Source: Mytilus trossulus
Taxonomy: Eukaryota > Mollusca > Bivalvia > Mytilida > Mytilidae
NCBI RefSeq assembly: GCF_036588685.1
Contig: NC_086377.1
Coordinates: forward strand, 66,459,233 to 66,523,232
Length of the DNA: 64,000 nt
Direction: 5' to 3'
In this document: one piece after another, positions 1-12,479 of the stretch
Layout of the letters: each line of letters begins with the position of its first letter
How positions within the stretch are numbered: position 1 is the first letter of the stretch
Program-made: the position numbers and the translations under genes
The notes under the pieces: model-generated
The model's database searches: none
What the model was told of the DNA's origin: nothing
What the model saw: the letters and a program-made list of their open reading frames with translations, nothing else

Positions 1-1729
1 ATTTCTCTGTGTAAACATGTTGTTGTCGAGTATGAGTCTGCTGCTCAGTTGATCTGTTGATTGAGACAGCGAATATATCTTAATACATGTATTGCTTAAA
101 GTTTGATAGTGGTACCAAAATTGTGAATACATGCATGGTTATATTAAACTTATTTACTTTTTGCTTTGTGGATATATTATTCTATATATTTTACAAAAGT
201 TTGAATTAATTAAGGGTAAATATTGATTGGTATATAGCAAACTTAAAGAAGAAGAACATGTACATGTATTCATTAACTTAAATGATTTTAAAGTTTTATC
301 AGATAAAAAATCAATTAATCAATAACTGTTTATTAATTCTTTTTCTTAGTGATTATTTAGATCAAAACCTATTCCCTAATATGCTACAAATGTCAATTGC
401 TAAAATGTTCAAACTATCTTCTGTGTTTTTCTGGACAACTTGATATATTATATTTCTTAATAATAAACACAATTTGGTTTTGACCTGCATCTCATTTTAG
501 AAAATAACTATTTCCCATTTTATGTAATGGCTTGATGGACAGACGTATATAAAAAAGCTGTTATTAAAATAACTTGCCAATATTTTATGCTCAACTTACC
601 AATCACAATTTTCACAATAATAATTAAAAAAGAAATAAACATCACAATTTTTTTTATTGATATGTAAAGTCCTATGCATACCAGAGCTATAGTTATTTTG
701 TTTTAAATGTGAACTGTAGAAGGTCATTATTTGTATTGATATGCCAGGAATTCAACATTGTCATTGTTTATTTCCCTTTTTCATAGTTATGCCGTGGAAC
801 ATGCTTTTTCCCCAATCTGTCAAAATCATATTAAAAATGTCTACTTTTTTCAGATGAATCATTGCTGGGTCCTTGAAAACCTTACTGGAACTTCTTCTGA
901 TACTGGAAATTGAAAACAACTGGTTAGTATAATAACATTTATAACAGCATTGTTTAAAACTCCTGTGGTAAAGAGGATTCATTTGGTGAATGTAATTTCC
1001 ATTTCATATTGATATTATTGATGCTAGTGAATAAGATGATAATATGATGTTTTTTCTGTATTACAAAGGAAAATAATAGATTTGTAAATTACCCAAGTTC
1101 ATTTTGTTTATTTATATCTTTCTCTTTCCTTTACAAATGTTTTTTTTAAACTTAATTAAGTGAGTGTTAAATGTGAAAATATGGAGATGTGGTATGATCA
1201 CCAATGTAAAGCTATCCTCAAATGAAATGATGTAGATATAAGGAACAATAAATAATGCCTTTAACAATGAGTATAAAAGACCTAAACATTACTAATTAGA
1301 AAGAACAACAACCAGATTTACTAAATGAAATAAAAAAAAAAAATAATATGGAAACCATTGAAACCTATATTATGTAAAAAATATGATCATATTCCAAATT
1401 CCAACAGTATCAACCTTACATATATTAGTCCAAATTGCCCCAATTGTTCAGGGGTCTACCTCTGCAGTCGTATCAGGCTGTGCTCAGTGAAGCATTTTTA
1501 TTAGTTTCTTTGTTGATTTCATTAATAGGTATATGGAAATCATGAATTTTGAATAACAAACAAAGTAAAAACATCTGGTGTGTTTTTGTTGGCAATGTAT
1601 TTTCTGGAACAGCCCTTATGTGTTTTAATATAATAAAAAAAAAAAATAGATTTAACATTTTATTTTTTTCAAGTTGATAAATGCAATAAAAAAAATTGTG
1701 ATAGAATTTATATTACTCCAATCCAGGTT
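1..1729. other. AT-rich non-coding stretch
   Basis: No open frame with coding character is visible on either strand. Homopolymer A and T runs are common. A weak exon-like piece (acceptor ttttttcag at about 843-852, ending near a gttagt at 919) was considered but has no supporting partner. A short piece near 1184-1215 resembles the start of the mussel 'gatgtggtatgat' dispersed repeat. Confidence 0.5.
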
Positions 1730-1730
1730 A

Positions 1731-1795
1731 CCAGATGTGGCATTAAGTTTGCCAATGAGACAACTCTCCACCAGAGACCTATAGATTAATGATGC
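1731..1795 (+). repeat. Fragment of mussel SINE-like dispersed repeat
   Basis: The words 'agatgtggcatt', 'gccaatgagacaactctcc' and 'agagacctata' occur in the same order as in the fuller copies at 5861 and 41831. Only the head of the element is present, and it lies just outside the foldback element that follows. Confidence 0.6.
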
Positions 1796-1967
1796 AGATG
1801 TTTATGATAAACTACATATTTAAATGGCTACCCAAGTCAAACTGAACTGCTATTATTAGCTGTTTTTTAGCTGTTATTTGCCAGTTATTCATATTTTAAG
1901 CAGTCCTTTAGCTGTTCTAAGCATTCAATCTAATAGCAGTTTGAAAAACTGCCACATTTCACCATTT

Positions 1968-2060
1968 CTTAGCATTCGGCTTAGCATTCGTCTTAGCATT
2001 CATCTTAGCATTCGACTTAGCATTCGTCTTAGCATTCATCTTAGCATTCCTCTTAGCAGT
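1968..2060 (+). repeat. 12-bp minisatellite (ttagcattcgtc)n
   Basis: Seven or so copies of a 12-bp unit varying at two positions (cggc, cgtc, catc, cgac, cctc) lie inside the left arm of the foldback element. Because 12 is a multiple of three, the array reads as an open frame of Ser-Ile-Arg/His-Leu; this is a by-product and not a protein. Confidence 0.85.
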
Positions 2061-3269
2061 CAGGACAACAGTTATGACAGCAGTTCGATAGCAGTTGACC
2101 TATTAATCTTTGTTATAAAAATGCTTGGATCTGGCTATGTTTTCAGCTTGAAGTTAAACATTTATTTGAAGATAATTTGATCATTTTCAAATGTGCATTT
2201 TGGCTCCATGTTGTGTGGAAATACTTGCTAGTGAAAAACTGTATTTTTGTCATTTATAAGCTTAATTTTGGATGAATTGAATACTTTTACACACCTGCAG
2301 TACAGTAAGTTGAAAGTTACAGTTAATGCTTGTGTATATTCTGACATAACTTTGTTGGGGGAAACAGAAATCATACAGAAAGCCCACAAAAAGGGGGGAT
2401 AGTTGTTTACTTAAATAGAATATCTGATGTTGACAGGATTGTATTAGAATACTAGCATATATATACTTACAGTTCAAGACGTTATTTGAAAAAAATAGAT
2501 ATGATTATTTTAATCTATTATTTTGTTAAAAAAACAAATCTAATCGTATTCGAGAGTTGAAAAAAGGGGGAGGGAATTCATAGGTAAACCTAGACTGCAA
2601 ATAGCTGATTGGTTAAAATTGTCCAAACAATCAATTTAATGAAATTAATTTATAATATATAATTTTACTTTAGTTTGTTTCAGAAAAAAGAAACATAATA
2701 TATATTACATGTATCAAGAATTTATTTGTTTAAAATTCCAAAAGAGAAAGAGGATATAACTGTTGTCTTTTGGTCCACATTTAATAGAATAAAAACAGTA
2801 CATTTGGCATGTTTGGTAATAAAATAATGATAACAATGAAATAACTTCTTATTTGAAAATCACTTAGTCAAGGTACTGATAAGCCTCTTAGCAGTAATAG
2901 CTCTTTTTTAATTGTTCCTATATCATTACGGCCACTTATATAATTAATAAAGGGTCTAAGACCAGCTAAAGTAAGTGCTACTCTTTTTTTTTTTTTACAT
3001 TCCCGTAAAATTAAGTCTGTTATTAGATTGTATAGTTACTGCTCTAATTACAAATATAAGTTTAAGTACAACTTTTTGAAATTTCACATAAGACTTACAG
3101 TAAAATATTAGAATTTTAATAATTTTTGCTTTCATATCTTGTACACTGTATATTGATTACCAGTATTCATGTGTCGCCTTTGTAATACTATTGCAACTTT
3201 TGGCAGATCTGATAGCATTCCACAGCAGTTATTAGCAGTTTATAAAACCATATTAGGATGTAAAACTTA

Positions 3270-3375
3270 GCAGTTGGCATGAATATTCATTATTGACAGC
3301 TGTTGTTATAGCAGTTCTCATGAATATTCATTATTTGATAGCTGTTATTATAGCAGTTCTCATGAATATTCAGAT
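3270..3375 (+). repeat. Short tandem repeat, about 41-bp unit
   Basis: The block 'tagcagttctcatgaatattcatt' style unit occurs three times with catgaatattca at about 3279, 3319 and 3361. It lies inside the right half of the foldback element. Confidence 0.75.
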
Positions 3376-3599
3376 CTCATTTAAATTTTTCGTCAAAAAT
3401 AACTGCCAAAGAACTGTGAAGGCTAAATAAACTGCTAAGAAACAGCTATGGAATGCTATTGGAATGCCTTTATGCAAATTAATCATTGCCTTATATTTAG
3501 TAACTGTGAATGCTAATAAACTGCCAAATAACTGCTGTCAAGTGGGAACTGTGAATGCTAATTAACTGCTAAAGAACTGCAATTCACTTTGACTTGGGT

Positions 3600-4880
3600 A
3601 CCTACTCATTCTGGATATGACATCATTTTTTTCATTTTCGAAACAAAAAACATTTGATTATCTGTAGCTAACATTATTTTGATACTCTTCATAGATCAGT
3701 TTTTGCAAATTAGCCTATCTCTTAATGGATTTTATAATCAAAGGGAATATGTGGAAAAAAAGCTTTATTAAAGTACATTGATATTTAAAATTAATAATTA
3801 ATAGCCATGAAACAATGATTTTATTTTCAGCTCATTTTGGAAGAAAATTAACAGAGGAAAGATACAGATATGCAAGAATTTAATATTTCAATTGCACTTA
3901 ATATTTCTTTTGTATATGGCACCTATTTTTGACTGTCAAATAATGGTATTGTTGTTATCTTTGCCATATTAACAAATATACCTGATCAAATTTGTTCATT
4001 AGTAGAAACTTAGATTTCAAATATCTATTCACATAAGGTGATTTTTTTCACAATTTTTTCTTATTTTAAAAATAAAACTATTTTGATTTGTCTGAAGTTC
4101 ATTTCATAAAAATTTCAAATTCTAAATGAGACCTGATTTAGCGCATACTCCATCACAAATTGAGATAACGTTAGTATTGTTTTTGGAGTATCCATTATTC
4201 TAATACGGCCAACGTATTGACAGGTCTTCATATAAGTGTGTCCAGCATATCATTGATTCAAGAACAGTAAATAGTGAAAATTAACATAAATATTTAAAAA
4301 AAATTATTTTGGTTTAACATTATTATTTTTCACAGTTGTGCATCATAATTTTTTCAAATGTCTTCTTATAACAGGATTTTAACAAAAACTTATACAGATG
4401 TATTAAGATAGTTCAAAATGATTGACAAATTTTTAAACTTGTATTAGGAAGTCATAAAAAATTGATAAATAATATAGGCCTTATATGTATTCCATAGGAC
4501 AGATTTCATTTTTGTCCATATTTGTATAAATGTTGCACCTTTATTTTTATCTTTTTGTAGATTTGTATGTGGCTCCACTCATCACCTATTGACTTGTTGG
4601 TTATATTTATATATATATGAATATTTAGCAAATAATGGTGGAAATCTGATTTTTTTTTAGAATACAGTCATGAATTTTGCGAAATAATGCAAAAATTAAT
4701 GTTTTAACCAAATCCACCTACATTTATGATGTCGCAAATACATCAAATACAGAAAAACTTTTTTGAAATGATGGTTGTAAAATATTTTGATGTATGTCTT
4801 CATAACAATATCACATGTATAAAATGTTCTCCTTTTTAGGTCGCCATTCCAAAGGAACATTGAGCTTTTGCCATCACATG
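3600..4880. other. AT-rich non-coding stretch
   Basis: No coding frame, RNA gene or clear repeat could be recognised. Homopolymer-rich sequence with stops in all frames. Confidence 0.45.
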
Positions 4881-5700
4881 ACGTCAATCGTCTGTGGTGT
4901 AAACTTTTTCAAACATCTTCAACTCTGAAACTAATGAACTAATTCCAAGCAAACTAAGCTAAATGATCCTTAGGGTATCTAAAATCAAGTATGGGTATAT
5001 TTTCTGTTTTTGTGGAAAAAAAACATAGCCGCTATGGCTAAAAAAAGAACATAGGGGTGAAATGCAGTTTTTGGCTTAAATCTCAAACCCTTTAAGCATA
5101 TATAACAAATCTGATGTGACATAAAAATGTTGATTGCTGGAAGGTCAAATTCTTTCAGCCATAACATTTCCAAATGAATCTAACAACCCACTTGCTGCCA
5201 CTAATTTGGTAATTTTAAGTAAATTTGCAATTTTTTATTATAATCTTGAATATTATTAAAGTGATAAAGATAAACTGTACATAGAAAAAAATTCAGCAAA
5301 ATTAAGATCTACAAATTAAAGTATATATAAGACCAAAATTGTCAATTCATGCCCTTTAAAGAAATTTTCACAATTTCATGAATTTATTCATCTTAATTAA
5401 GTTTACTTTACTTTTCTTCGAAACGATTTTCAATTTCAGCTAAAATTTGGCTGGATGAGTTTCAGAGTATCAATTAGAAATTATGTATCTTATTTATTAC
5501 CTTGTAGATCAAGAAACATAGCCACTATGGCTAAAATGTGTTTTAAATTCTGTATGTTATCTGTGAGGGCTATTCCATTACAATTTATGTGGGAGGGAAG
5601 GAAGGGAAGTTTGGTTATTGAATGTGTGTCATTAGTCTTTTTTTAGTAAGCCTCTATTACCCTTATGTAAAATTATCTAAAAAAATGTTCTTGGTTGTAG
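4881..5700 (+). repeat. Diverged copy of the 'agctcacctgg' molluscan repeat
   Basis: Phrases such as 'ctctgaaactaatgaac', 'acatagccgctatggct', 'aaatgcagtttttggctt', 'gataaagataaactgtac' and 'agatctacaaatta' occur in the same order as in the longer copy at 52990-54640. The element is non-coding and is found dispersed in molluscan genomes (recalled, not searched). Confidence 0.65.
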
Positions 5701-5860
5701 GGATATGTGAAAGTCAGCCCTTACAAACTTCATTGCTGATTAGCATAGATGCAACAAGAACATTAACTGATGAATGATTTATTAATTATTTGTGACTAAA
5801 AATGAAATAAAATTTGTGTCAAAAAATGTTATTACTAGTTTGAACCCAGTATTATATATA

Positions 5861-6040
5861 AAAAGATGTGGTATGATTGCTAGTGAGACAACTGTCCACA
5901 AGAGACCAAAATGACACAGAAATTAACAACTATAGGTCACTATTGCTTTCAACAGCGAACAAAGCCCATACCGCATAGTCAGCTATAAAAAGGCCCCAAA
6001 ATGACAATGTAAAACAATTCAAACGATTTATATGCAAGTA
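5861..6040 (+). repeat. Mussel SINE-like dispersed repeat, near-complete copy
   Basis: Begins 'agatgtggtatgattgc', continues 'gagacaactgtccacaagag', 'aattaacaactataggtc', 'accgcatagtcagctata' and 'aaatgacaatgtaaaac'. The copy at 41831 has the same blocks in the same order. Two internal blocks of this element are the apparent source of the 79-bp minisatellite that begins 370 bp downstream. Confidence 0.75.
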
Positions 6041-6404
6041 ATTAGTCCCTTACTGATGAAGTCAAAGAGGACAGTCCAACTAAAAGTTTGAACGCTGATT
6101 TATTTTCTGTCAAATCAAGTCAAGTTTAGGCTTGAAGTATTTATTTGATATTTCTTATATAGTGCTGATTGAATGCCTACCGGTATGTTTAATTTTGTCC
6201 CCCTGTCATAAAAGACTTTGTTTTGGTGTATTAGATGATTGTGATGTGAACAAATCAGTGACAGCTACAAAAACATGACAACATATATATGGTTCATTGG
6301 TCAATTTTAAATTCTCTCAGTTTGGTCTGTTTCTTGGATACTGTAAGCATTAAGTCTACAGTATTGATGTATGGAATGGTTACAAGTTCTACATTATCTA
6401 GAAT

Positions 6405-7690
6405 TTTAGCAGTTATATCTGACCTTCAACAAAGAACAATCGTTACAATAAGACAACTATCCAACTAATATTTTGTATAAAAGCAATTATAGGTATTCTG
6501 ACCTTCAAAAATGAACAATTGTTACAATAAGACAACTATCCAACTAATATCTTGGATATAAGTAATTATAGGTAATCTGACCTTGAACAACGGTTACAAT
6601 AAGACAACAATCCAGCTGAGATCTTGTATATAAGCAATTATAGGTAATTTGACCATCAACAATGAACAATTGTTACAATAAGACAACTATCCAACTAATA
6701 TCTTGGATATATTAAAGCAATTATAGGTAATCTGACCTTCAACAATGAACAATGGTTCCAATAAGACAACTATCCAGCTGAGATCTTGGAAATCAATTAT
6801 AGGTAATCTGACCTTCAACAATGAACAATGGTTTCAATAAGACAACTATCCAGCTAAGATCTTGGATATATTAAAGCAATTATAGGTAATCTGACCTTCA
6901 ACAATGAACAATCGTTACAATAAGACAACTATCCAACTAATATCTTGGATATAAGCAATTACAGGTAATCTGACCTTCAACAATGAACAATGGTTCCAAT
7001 AAGATAACTATCCAGCTGAGATCTTGTATATAAGCAATTATAGGTAATTTGACCTTCAACAATGAACAATTGTTACAATAAGACAACTATCCAACTAATA
7101 TCTTGGATATAAGCAATTACAGGTAATCTGACCTTCAACAATGAACAATGGTTCCAATAAGACAACTATCCAGCTGAGAACTTGTATTTAAGCAATTATA
7201 GGTAATTTGACCTTCAACAATGAACAATTGTTACAATAAGACAACTATCCAACTAATGTCTTGGATATAAGCAATTACAGGTAATCTGACCTTCAAAAAT
7301 GAACAATGGTTCCAATAAGACAACTATCCAGCTGAGATCTTGGAAATCAATTATAGGTAATCTGACCTTCAACAATGAACAATGGTTTCAATAAGACAAC
7401 TATCCAGCTAAGATCTTGGATATATTAAAGCAATTATAGGTAATCTGACCTTCAACAATGAACAATCGTTACAATAAGACAACTATTCATCTGAGATTTT
7501 GGATATAGGCAATTATACGTAATTTGACTTTAAACAATGAATTATCGTTACAATAAGACAACAATCCAGCTGAGATCTTGTATATAAGCAATTGTAGGTA
7601 ATCTGACCTTCAACAATGCACAATCGTTACGATAAAACAACTATCCAACAGAGATTTTGGCTTGAATAAATTTTATGTTATTCAACAATG
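6405..7690 (+). repeat. 79-bp minisatellite, about 16 copies
   Basis: The unit contains 'acaataagacaactatcc', 'atcttggatataagcaatta', 'aggtaatctgacc' and 'ttcaacaatgaacaat'. Two subtypes alternate for much of the array: one with 'gttacaataag...aactaatatc' and one with 'gttccaataag...agctgagatc', giving a dimeric higher-order unit. Block for block the unit matches the internal part of the SINE-like repeat just upstream (gagacaactctcc, attaacaactataggtc, ccttcaacaatg). Confidence 0.9.
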
Positions 7691-7714
7691 GACAATCGAA
7701 TTACCGTCTCATAC

Positions 7715-7935
7715 TAGTAGCAAATAACTCTGTCTCATTGGTGTCTGACCGTTGCATAGTGTTTATGCCCATTGAATAACTATGTCTCATTGGTATCTGA
7801 CCGTTGTATAGGGTCTATCCCCATCGAATAACTCTGTCTCCTTGGTGGTGGCCGTTGTATAGGGTGTATACCCATTGAATAACTATGTCTCATTGATGTA
7901 TGAACGTTATATAGAGCATGCATATACTTATCGAA
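7715..7935 (+). repeat. 52-bp minisatellite, about four copies
   Basis: The unit contains 'gaataactatgtctcattgg' followed by 'tctgaccgttgtatagg', with starts near 7722, 7774, 7826 and 7877. It abuts the end of the 79-bp array. Confidence 0.85.
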
Positions 7936-8024
7936 AAACTATGTAGAACATGTAATTTAAATAGGCATTTCAATTTAAGCTGTTTTTTAGTACATAGTTA
8001 TACCTGGCCACTAGTCTAGTGATT

Positions 8025-8440
8025 GCTTGATTGTTTTACGTCCAGTGACAAATATTCCATTCATGTTCAGGACGAGATCATATTATCGATGAATACAATA
8101 GCTAGGTAAAGTATTACCGCTTGACTCCGTAGATCGTACAGACTATTTAAGTCCAGTGGCAAATATTTCGTTTATGTTCAGGACGAGATCATATTATCGA
8201 TGAATACAATTGTTCGGTATAAAAAGCATAACCGCTTGACTCTGTCCATCGTATAGACTATTTATGTCCAGTAGCAAATATATCATGCATGTTTAGGATG
8301 AGAACACATATTTCATTCATGTTCATGACGAGATCATATTATCGATGAATACAATAGTTAGGTAAAGCAGAACCGCTTGACTCCGTCCATCGTACAGACT
8401 ATTTACGCCCAGTGGCAAATACATCATGCATGTGTAGGAC
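8025..8440 (-). repeat. Tandem array built from SINE 3' tails
   Basis: Each unit holds 'acgtccagtgacaaatatt', 'catgttcaggacgag' and 'atcgatgaatacaat'. Read on the minus strand this is the 3' tail of the SINE at 36168-36595 ('cctgaatatgcatgaa', 'tatttgccactggacgt'). Three to four units of about 111-145 bp are linked by 'accgcttgactccgtccatcgt'. Confidence 0.75.
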
Positions 8441-8444
8441 TGCA

Positions 8445-11400
8445 ACTAAGAACCTCATACATTACTAACTGATTGTAACTAGGAACCACAAACAATACTT
8501 ACGGACTGTATCTAGGAACCACAGACAATACTTACAGACTGTATATAGGCACCACAGACAATACTTACAGGCTGTATCTAGGAACCACAGACAATACTTA
8601 CTGATTGTATTTAGGCACCACAGACAATACTTACGGACTGTATCTAGGAACCACAGACAATATTTACAGACTGTATATAGGAACCACAGACAATACTTAC
8701 TGATTGTATCTAGGCACCACAGACAATACTTACTGATTGTATCAAGGCACCACAGACAATACTTACTGATTGTATCTAGGCACCACAGACAATACTTACG
8801 GACTGTATCTAGGAACCTCAAACAATACTTACAGACTGCAAATACTTACTTACTGTATCTAGGCACCACAGACAATATTTACAGACTGTATCTGGGAACC
8901 ACAGACAAAACTTACTGATTGTATCTAGGCACCACAGACAATACTTACGGACTGTATCTAGGAACCACAGACAATATTTACAGACTGTATATAGGAACCA
9001 CAAACAATACTTACTGATTGTATCTAGGCACCACAGACAATAATTACAGGCTGTATCTAGGAACCTCAGACAATACTTCACAGACTGCAACTAAGAACCT
9101 CAGGCATTACTTACTTACTGTATCTAGGCACCACAGACAATATTTACAGACTGTATCTATAGGAACCAAAGACAATATTTACTGATTGTATCTAGGCACC
9201 ATAGACAATACTTACGGACTGTATCTAGGCACCACACACAATACTTACGGACTGTATCTAGGAACCACAGACAATACTTAGACTGAATATAGGAACCACA
9301 GACAATACTTACTGTATATAGGAACCTCAGACAATACTTACTGATTGTATCTAGGCACCACACACAATACTGACGGACTGTAGCTAGGAACCACAGACAA
9401 CATTTACAGACTGTATCTAGGAATCACAGACAAAACTTACTGATTGTATCTAGGCACCACAAACAATACTTACAGACTGTATCTAAAAACCTCAGACAAT
9501 ACTTCACAGACTACAACTAAGAACCTCAGGAATTACTTACTTTCTGTATCTAGGCACCACAGACAATATTTACAGACTGTATCTAGGAACCAAAGACAAT
9601 ATTTACTGATTGTATCTAGGCACCATAGACAATACTTACGGACTGTATCTAGGCACCACACACAATACTTACGGACTGTATCTTGGAAACACAGACAATA
9701 CTTACAGACTGAATATAGGAACCACAGACAATAGTTACTGTATATAGGAACCTCAGACAATACTTACTGATTGTATCTAGGCACCACACACAATACTGAC
9801 GGACTGTATCTAGGAACCACAGACAACATTTACAGACTGTATCTAGGAACCACAGACAAAACTTACTGATTGTATCTAGGCACCACAGACAATACTTACA
9901 GACTGTATCTAGGAACCTCAGACAATACTTACAGACTGTATCTAGGTACCACATACAATACTTACTGATTGTATCTAGGCACCACAGACAAAACTTACGG
10001 ACGGTTTCTAGGACCCACAGAACATATTTACAGACTGCAACTAAGAACTTCAGGCATTACTTACAGACTGTATCTAGGCACCACAGACAATATTTAAAGA
10101 CTGTATCTAGGAACCACAGACAATACTTACTGATTGTATCTAGGCACCACAGACAAAACTTACGGACGGTTTCTAGGACCCACAGAACATATTTACAGAC
10201 TGCAACTAAGAACTTCAGGCATTACTTACAGACTGTATCTAGGCACCACAGACAATATTTAAAGACTGTATCTAGGCACCACAGACAATACTTACTGATT
10301 GTATCAAGGCACCACAGACAATACTTACTGATTGTATCTAGGCACCACAGACAATACTTACGGACTGTATCTAGGAACCTCAAACAATACTTACAGACTG
10401 CAAATACTTACTTACTGTATCTAGGCACCACAGACAATATTTACAGACTGTATCTGGGAACCACAGACAAAACTTACTGATTGTATCTAGGCACCACAGA
10501 CAATACTTACGGACTGTATCTAGGAACCACAGACAATATTTACAGACTGTATATAGGAACCACAAACAATACTTACTGATTGTATCTAGGCACCACAGAC
10601 AATACTTACAGACTGTATCTAGGAACCTCAGACAATACTTCACAGACTGCAACTAAGAACCTCAGGCATTACTTACTTACTGTATCTAGGCACCACAGAC
10701 AATATTTACAGACTGTATCTATAGGAACCAAAGACAATATTTACTGATTGTATCTAGGCACCATAGACAATACTTACGGACTGTATCTAGGCACCACACA
10801 CAATACTTACGGACTGTATCTAGGAACCACAGACAATACTTAGACTGAATATAGGAACCACAGACAATACTTACTGTATATAGGAACCTCAGACAATACT
10901 TACTGATTGTATCTAGGCACCACACACAATACTGACGGACTGTAGCTAGGAACCACAGACAACATTTACAGACTGTATCTAGGAATCACAGACAAAACTT
11001 ACTGATTGTATCTAGGCACCACAAACAATACTTACAGACTGTATCTAAAAACCTCAGACAATACTTCACAGACTACAACTAAGAACCTCAGGAATTACTT
11101 ACTTTCTGTATCTAGGCACCACAGACAATATTTACAGACTGTATCTAGGAACCAAAGACAATATTTACTGATTGTATCTAGGCACCATAGACAATACTTA
11201 CGGACTGTATCTAGGCACCACACACAATACTTACGGACTGTATCTTGGAAACACAGACAATACTTACAGACTGAATATAGGAACCACAGACAATAGTTAC
11301 TGTATATAGGAACCTCAGACAATACTTACTGATTGTATCTAGGCACCACACACAATACTGACGGACTGTATCTAGGAACCACAGACAACATTTACAGACT

Positions 11401-12290
11401 GTATCTAGGAACCACAGACAAAACTTACTGATTGTATCTAGGCACCACAGACAATACTTACAGACTGTATCTAGGAACCTCAGACAATACTTACAGACTG
11501 TATCTAGGTACCACATACAATACTTACTGATTGTATCTAGGCACCACAGACAAAACTTACGGACGGTTTCTAGGACCCACAGAACATATTTACAGACTGC
11601 AACTAAGAACTTCAGGCATTACTTACAGACTGTATCTAGGCACCACAGACAATATTTAAAGACTGTATCTAGGAACCACAGACAATACTTACTGATTGTA
11701 TCTAGGAACCACAGACAAAACTTACGGACTGTATCTAAGAACCACAGACAATACTTACAGACTGTATCTAGGAACCACAGGCAATACTTACAGACTGTAT
11801 TTAGAAACCATGGATAATACTTACAGACTGCAACTTCGAACCTCAGGCATCACTTACAGACTGTATCTAGGAACCACAAACAATACTTACGGACTGAATC
11901 TAGGAACCACAGACAATATTTACAGACTGTATATAGGAACCACAGACAATACTTACCGAATTTATCTAGGCACCACAGACAATACTTACAAACTGTATCT
12001 AATAACTTCAGACAATACTTACAAACTGCAACTAAGAACCTCATACATTACTTTGACTGCATCTAGGAACCACAGGCAATACTAACAGACTGTATCTAGG
12101 AACTTCAGACAATACTTACAGACTGTATCTAGGAACCACAGACAATTCTTACAGACTGTATCTAGGAACCTCAGACAATACTTACAGACTGCAACTAAGA
12201 ACCTCATACATAACTTTGACTGTATTTAGGAAACACAGGCGATACTTACAGAATGTATCTAGGAACCTCAGACAATACTATTATTTCAAT
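8445..12290. repeat. 33-bp minisatellite, about 115 copies (3.8 kb)
   Basis: The unit is of the form 'gactgtatctaggaaccac' plus 'agacaatacttaca'. Variants differ at the junctions (tacagactg, tacggactg, tactgattg) and in 'aggaacc' versus 'aggcacc'. As 33 is a multiple of three, both strands stay open for 60-130 codons; these frames encode only the 11-residue repeat and are not genes. The right end, 11700-12290, is the most diverged. Confidence 0.95.
8704..11712 (+). repeat. 1562-bp higher-order duplication inside the 33-bp array
   Basis: Sequence from about 8704 to 10150 recurs at an offset of exactly 1562 bp (10266-11712) with very few differences, for example 'taattacaggctg' at about 9040 versus 'tacttacagactg' in the second copy. 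Irregular landmarks such as 'tatctataggaaccaaag' (9156 and 10718) are shared, so this is a recent block duplication and not chance register. Confidence 0.9.
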
Positions 12291-12479
12291 TCGCCTTAAT
12301 TCATATTATATCATCTATATGTTTAACTCATTGTCTTGTGTTCATGCATTTTATCTTTCATTATCTCTATTTTACTTATTGTCTCATGTACATTTGCCTG
12401 ACATCTTTCATAATCTATTTTGAACTAAATTAGACTTATTGCTGTATATATGTGCTTGTATATATATAGTAAAAGTACA

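Larger units (their letters stand above)
1830..3599. mobile_element. Foldback DNA element with inverted ends, about 1.8 kb
   Basis: The left end reads acccaagtcaaa followed by tgaactgc; the right end is its reverse complement, gcaattca then tttgacttgggt. Inside the termini, subterminal words such as 'ttagctgtt', 'gcagtt' and 'agcattc' recur in direct orientation on the left and inverted on the right (3400-3590), so most of the outer sequence can fold back. There is no coding region. No target duplication is clear. This looks like a non-autonomous foldback or MITE-type element. Confidence 0.6.

Noticed and set aside
843..925. Possible exon after ttttttcag (MNHCWVLENLTGTSSDTGN then stop)
   Set aside because: One plausible acceptor and a short frame, but no partner exon in phase, no donor of good quality and no recognisable protein.
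8465..12085. Frames of 60-130 codons reading CLDTVCKYCLW-type Cys-rich repeats
   Set aside because: These are the 33-bp minisatellite read in its open phase on either strand. The Cys spacing looks like a motif but is fixed by the repeat. Both strands are equally open and copies are block-duplicated with indels.
8445..12290. CRISPR-like regular repeats
   Set aside because: Repeats and intervening bases are all part of one unit, with no unique spacers, and the genome is animal.
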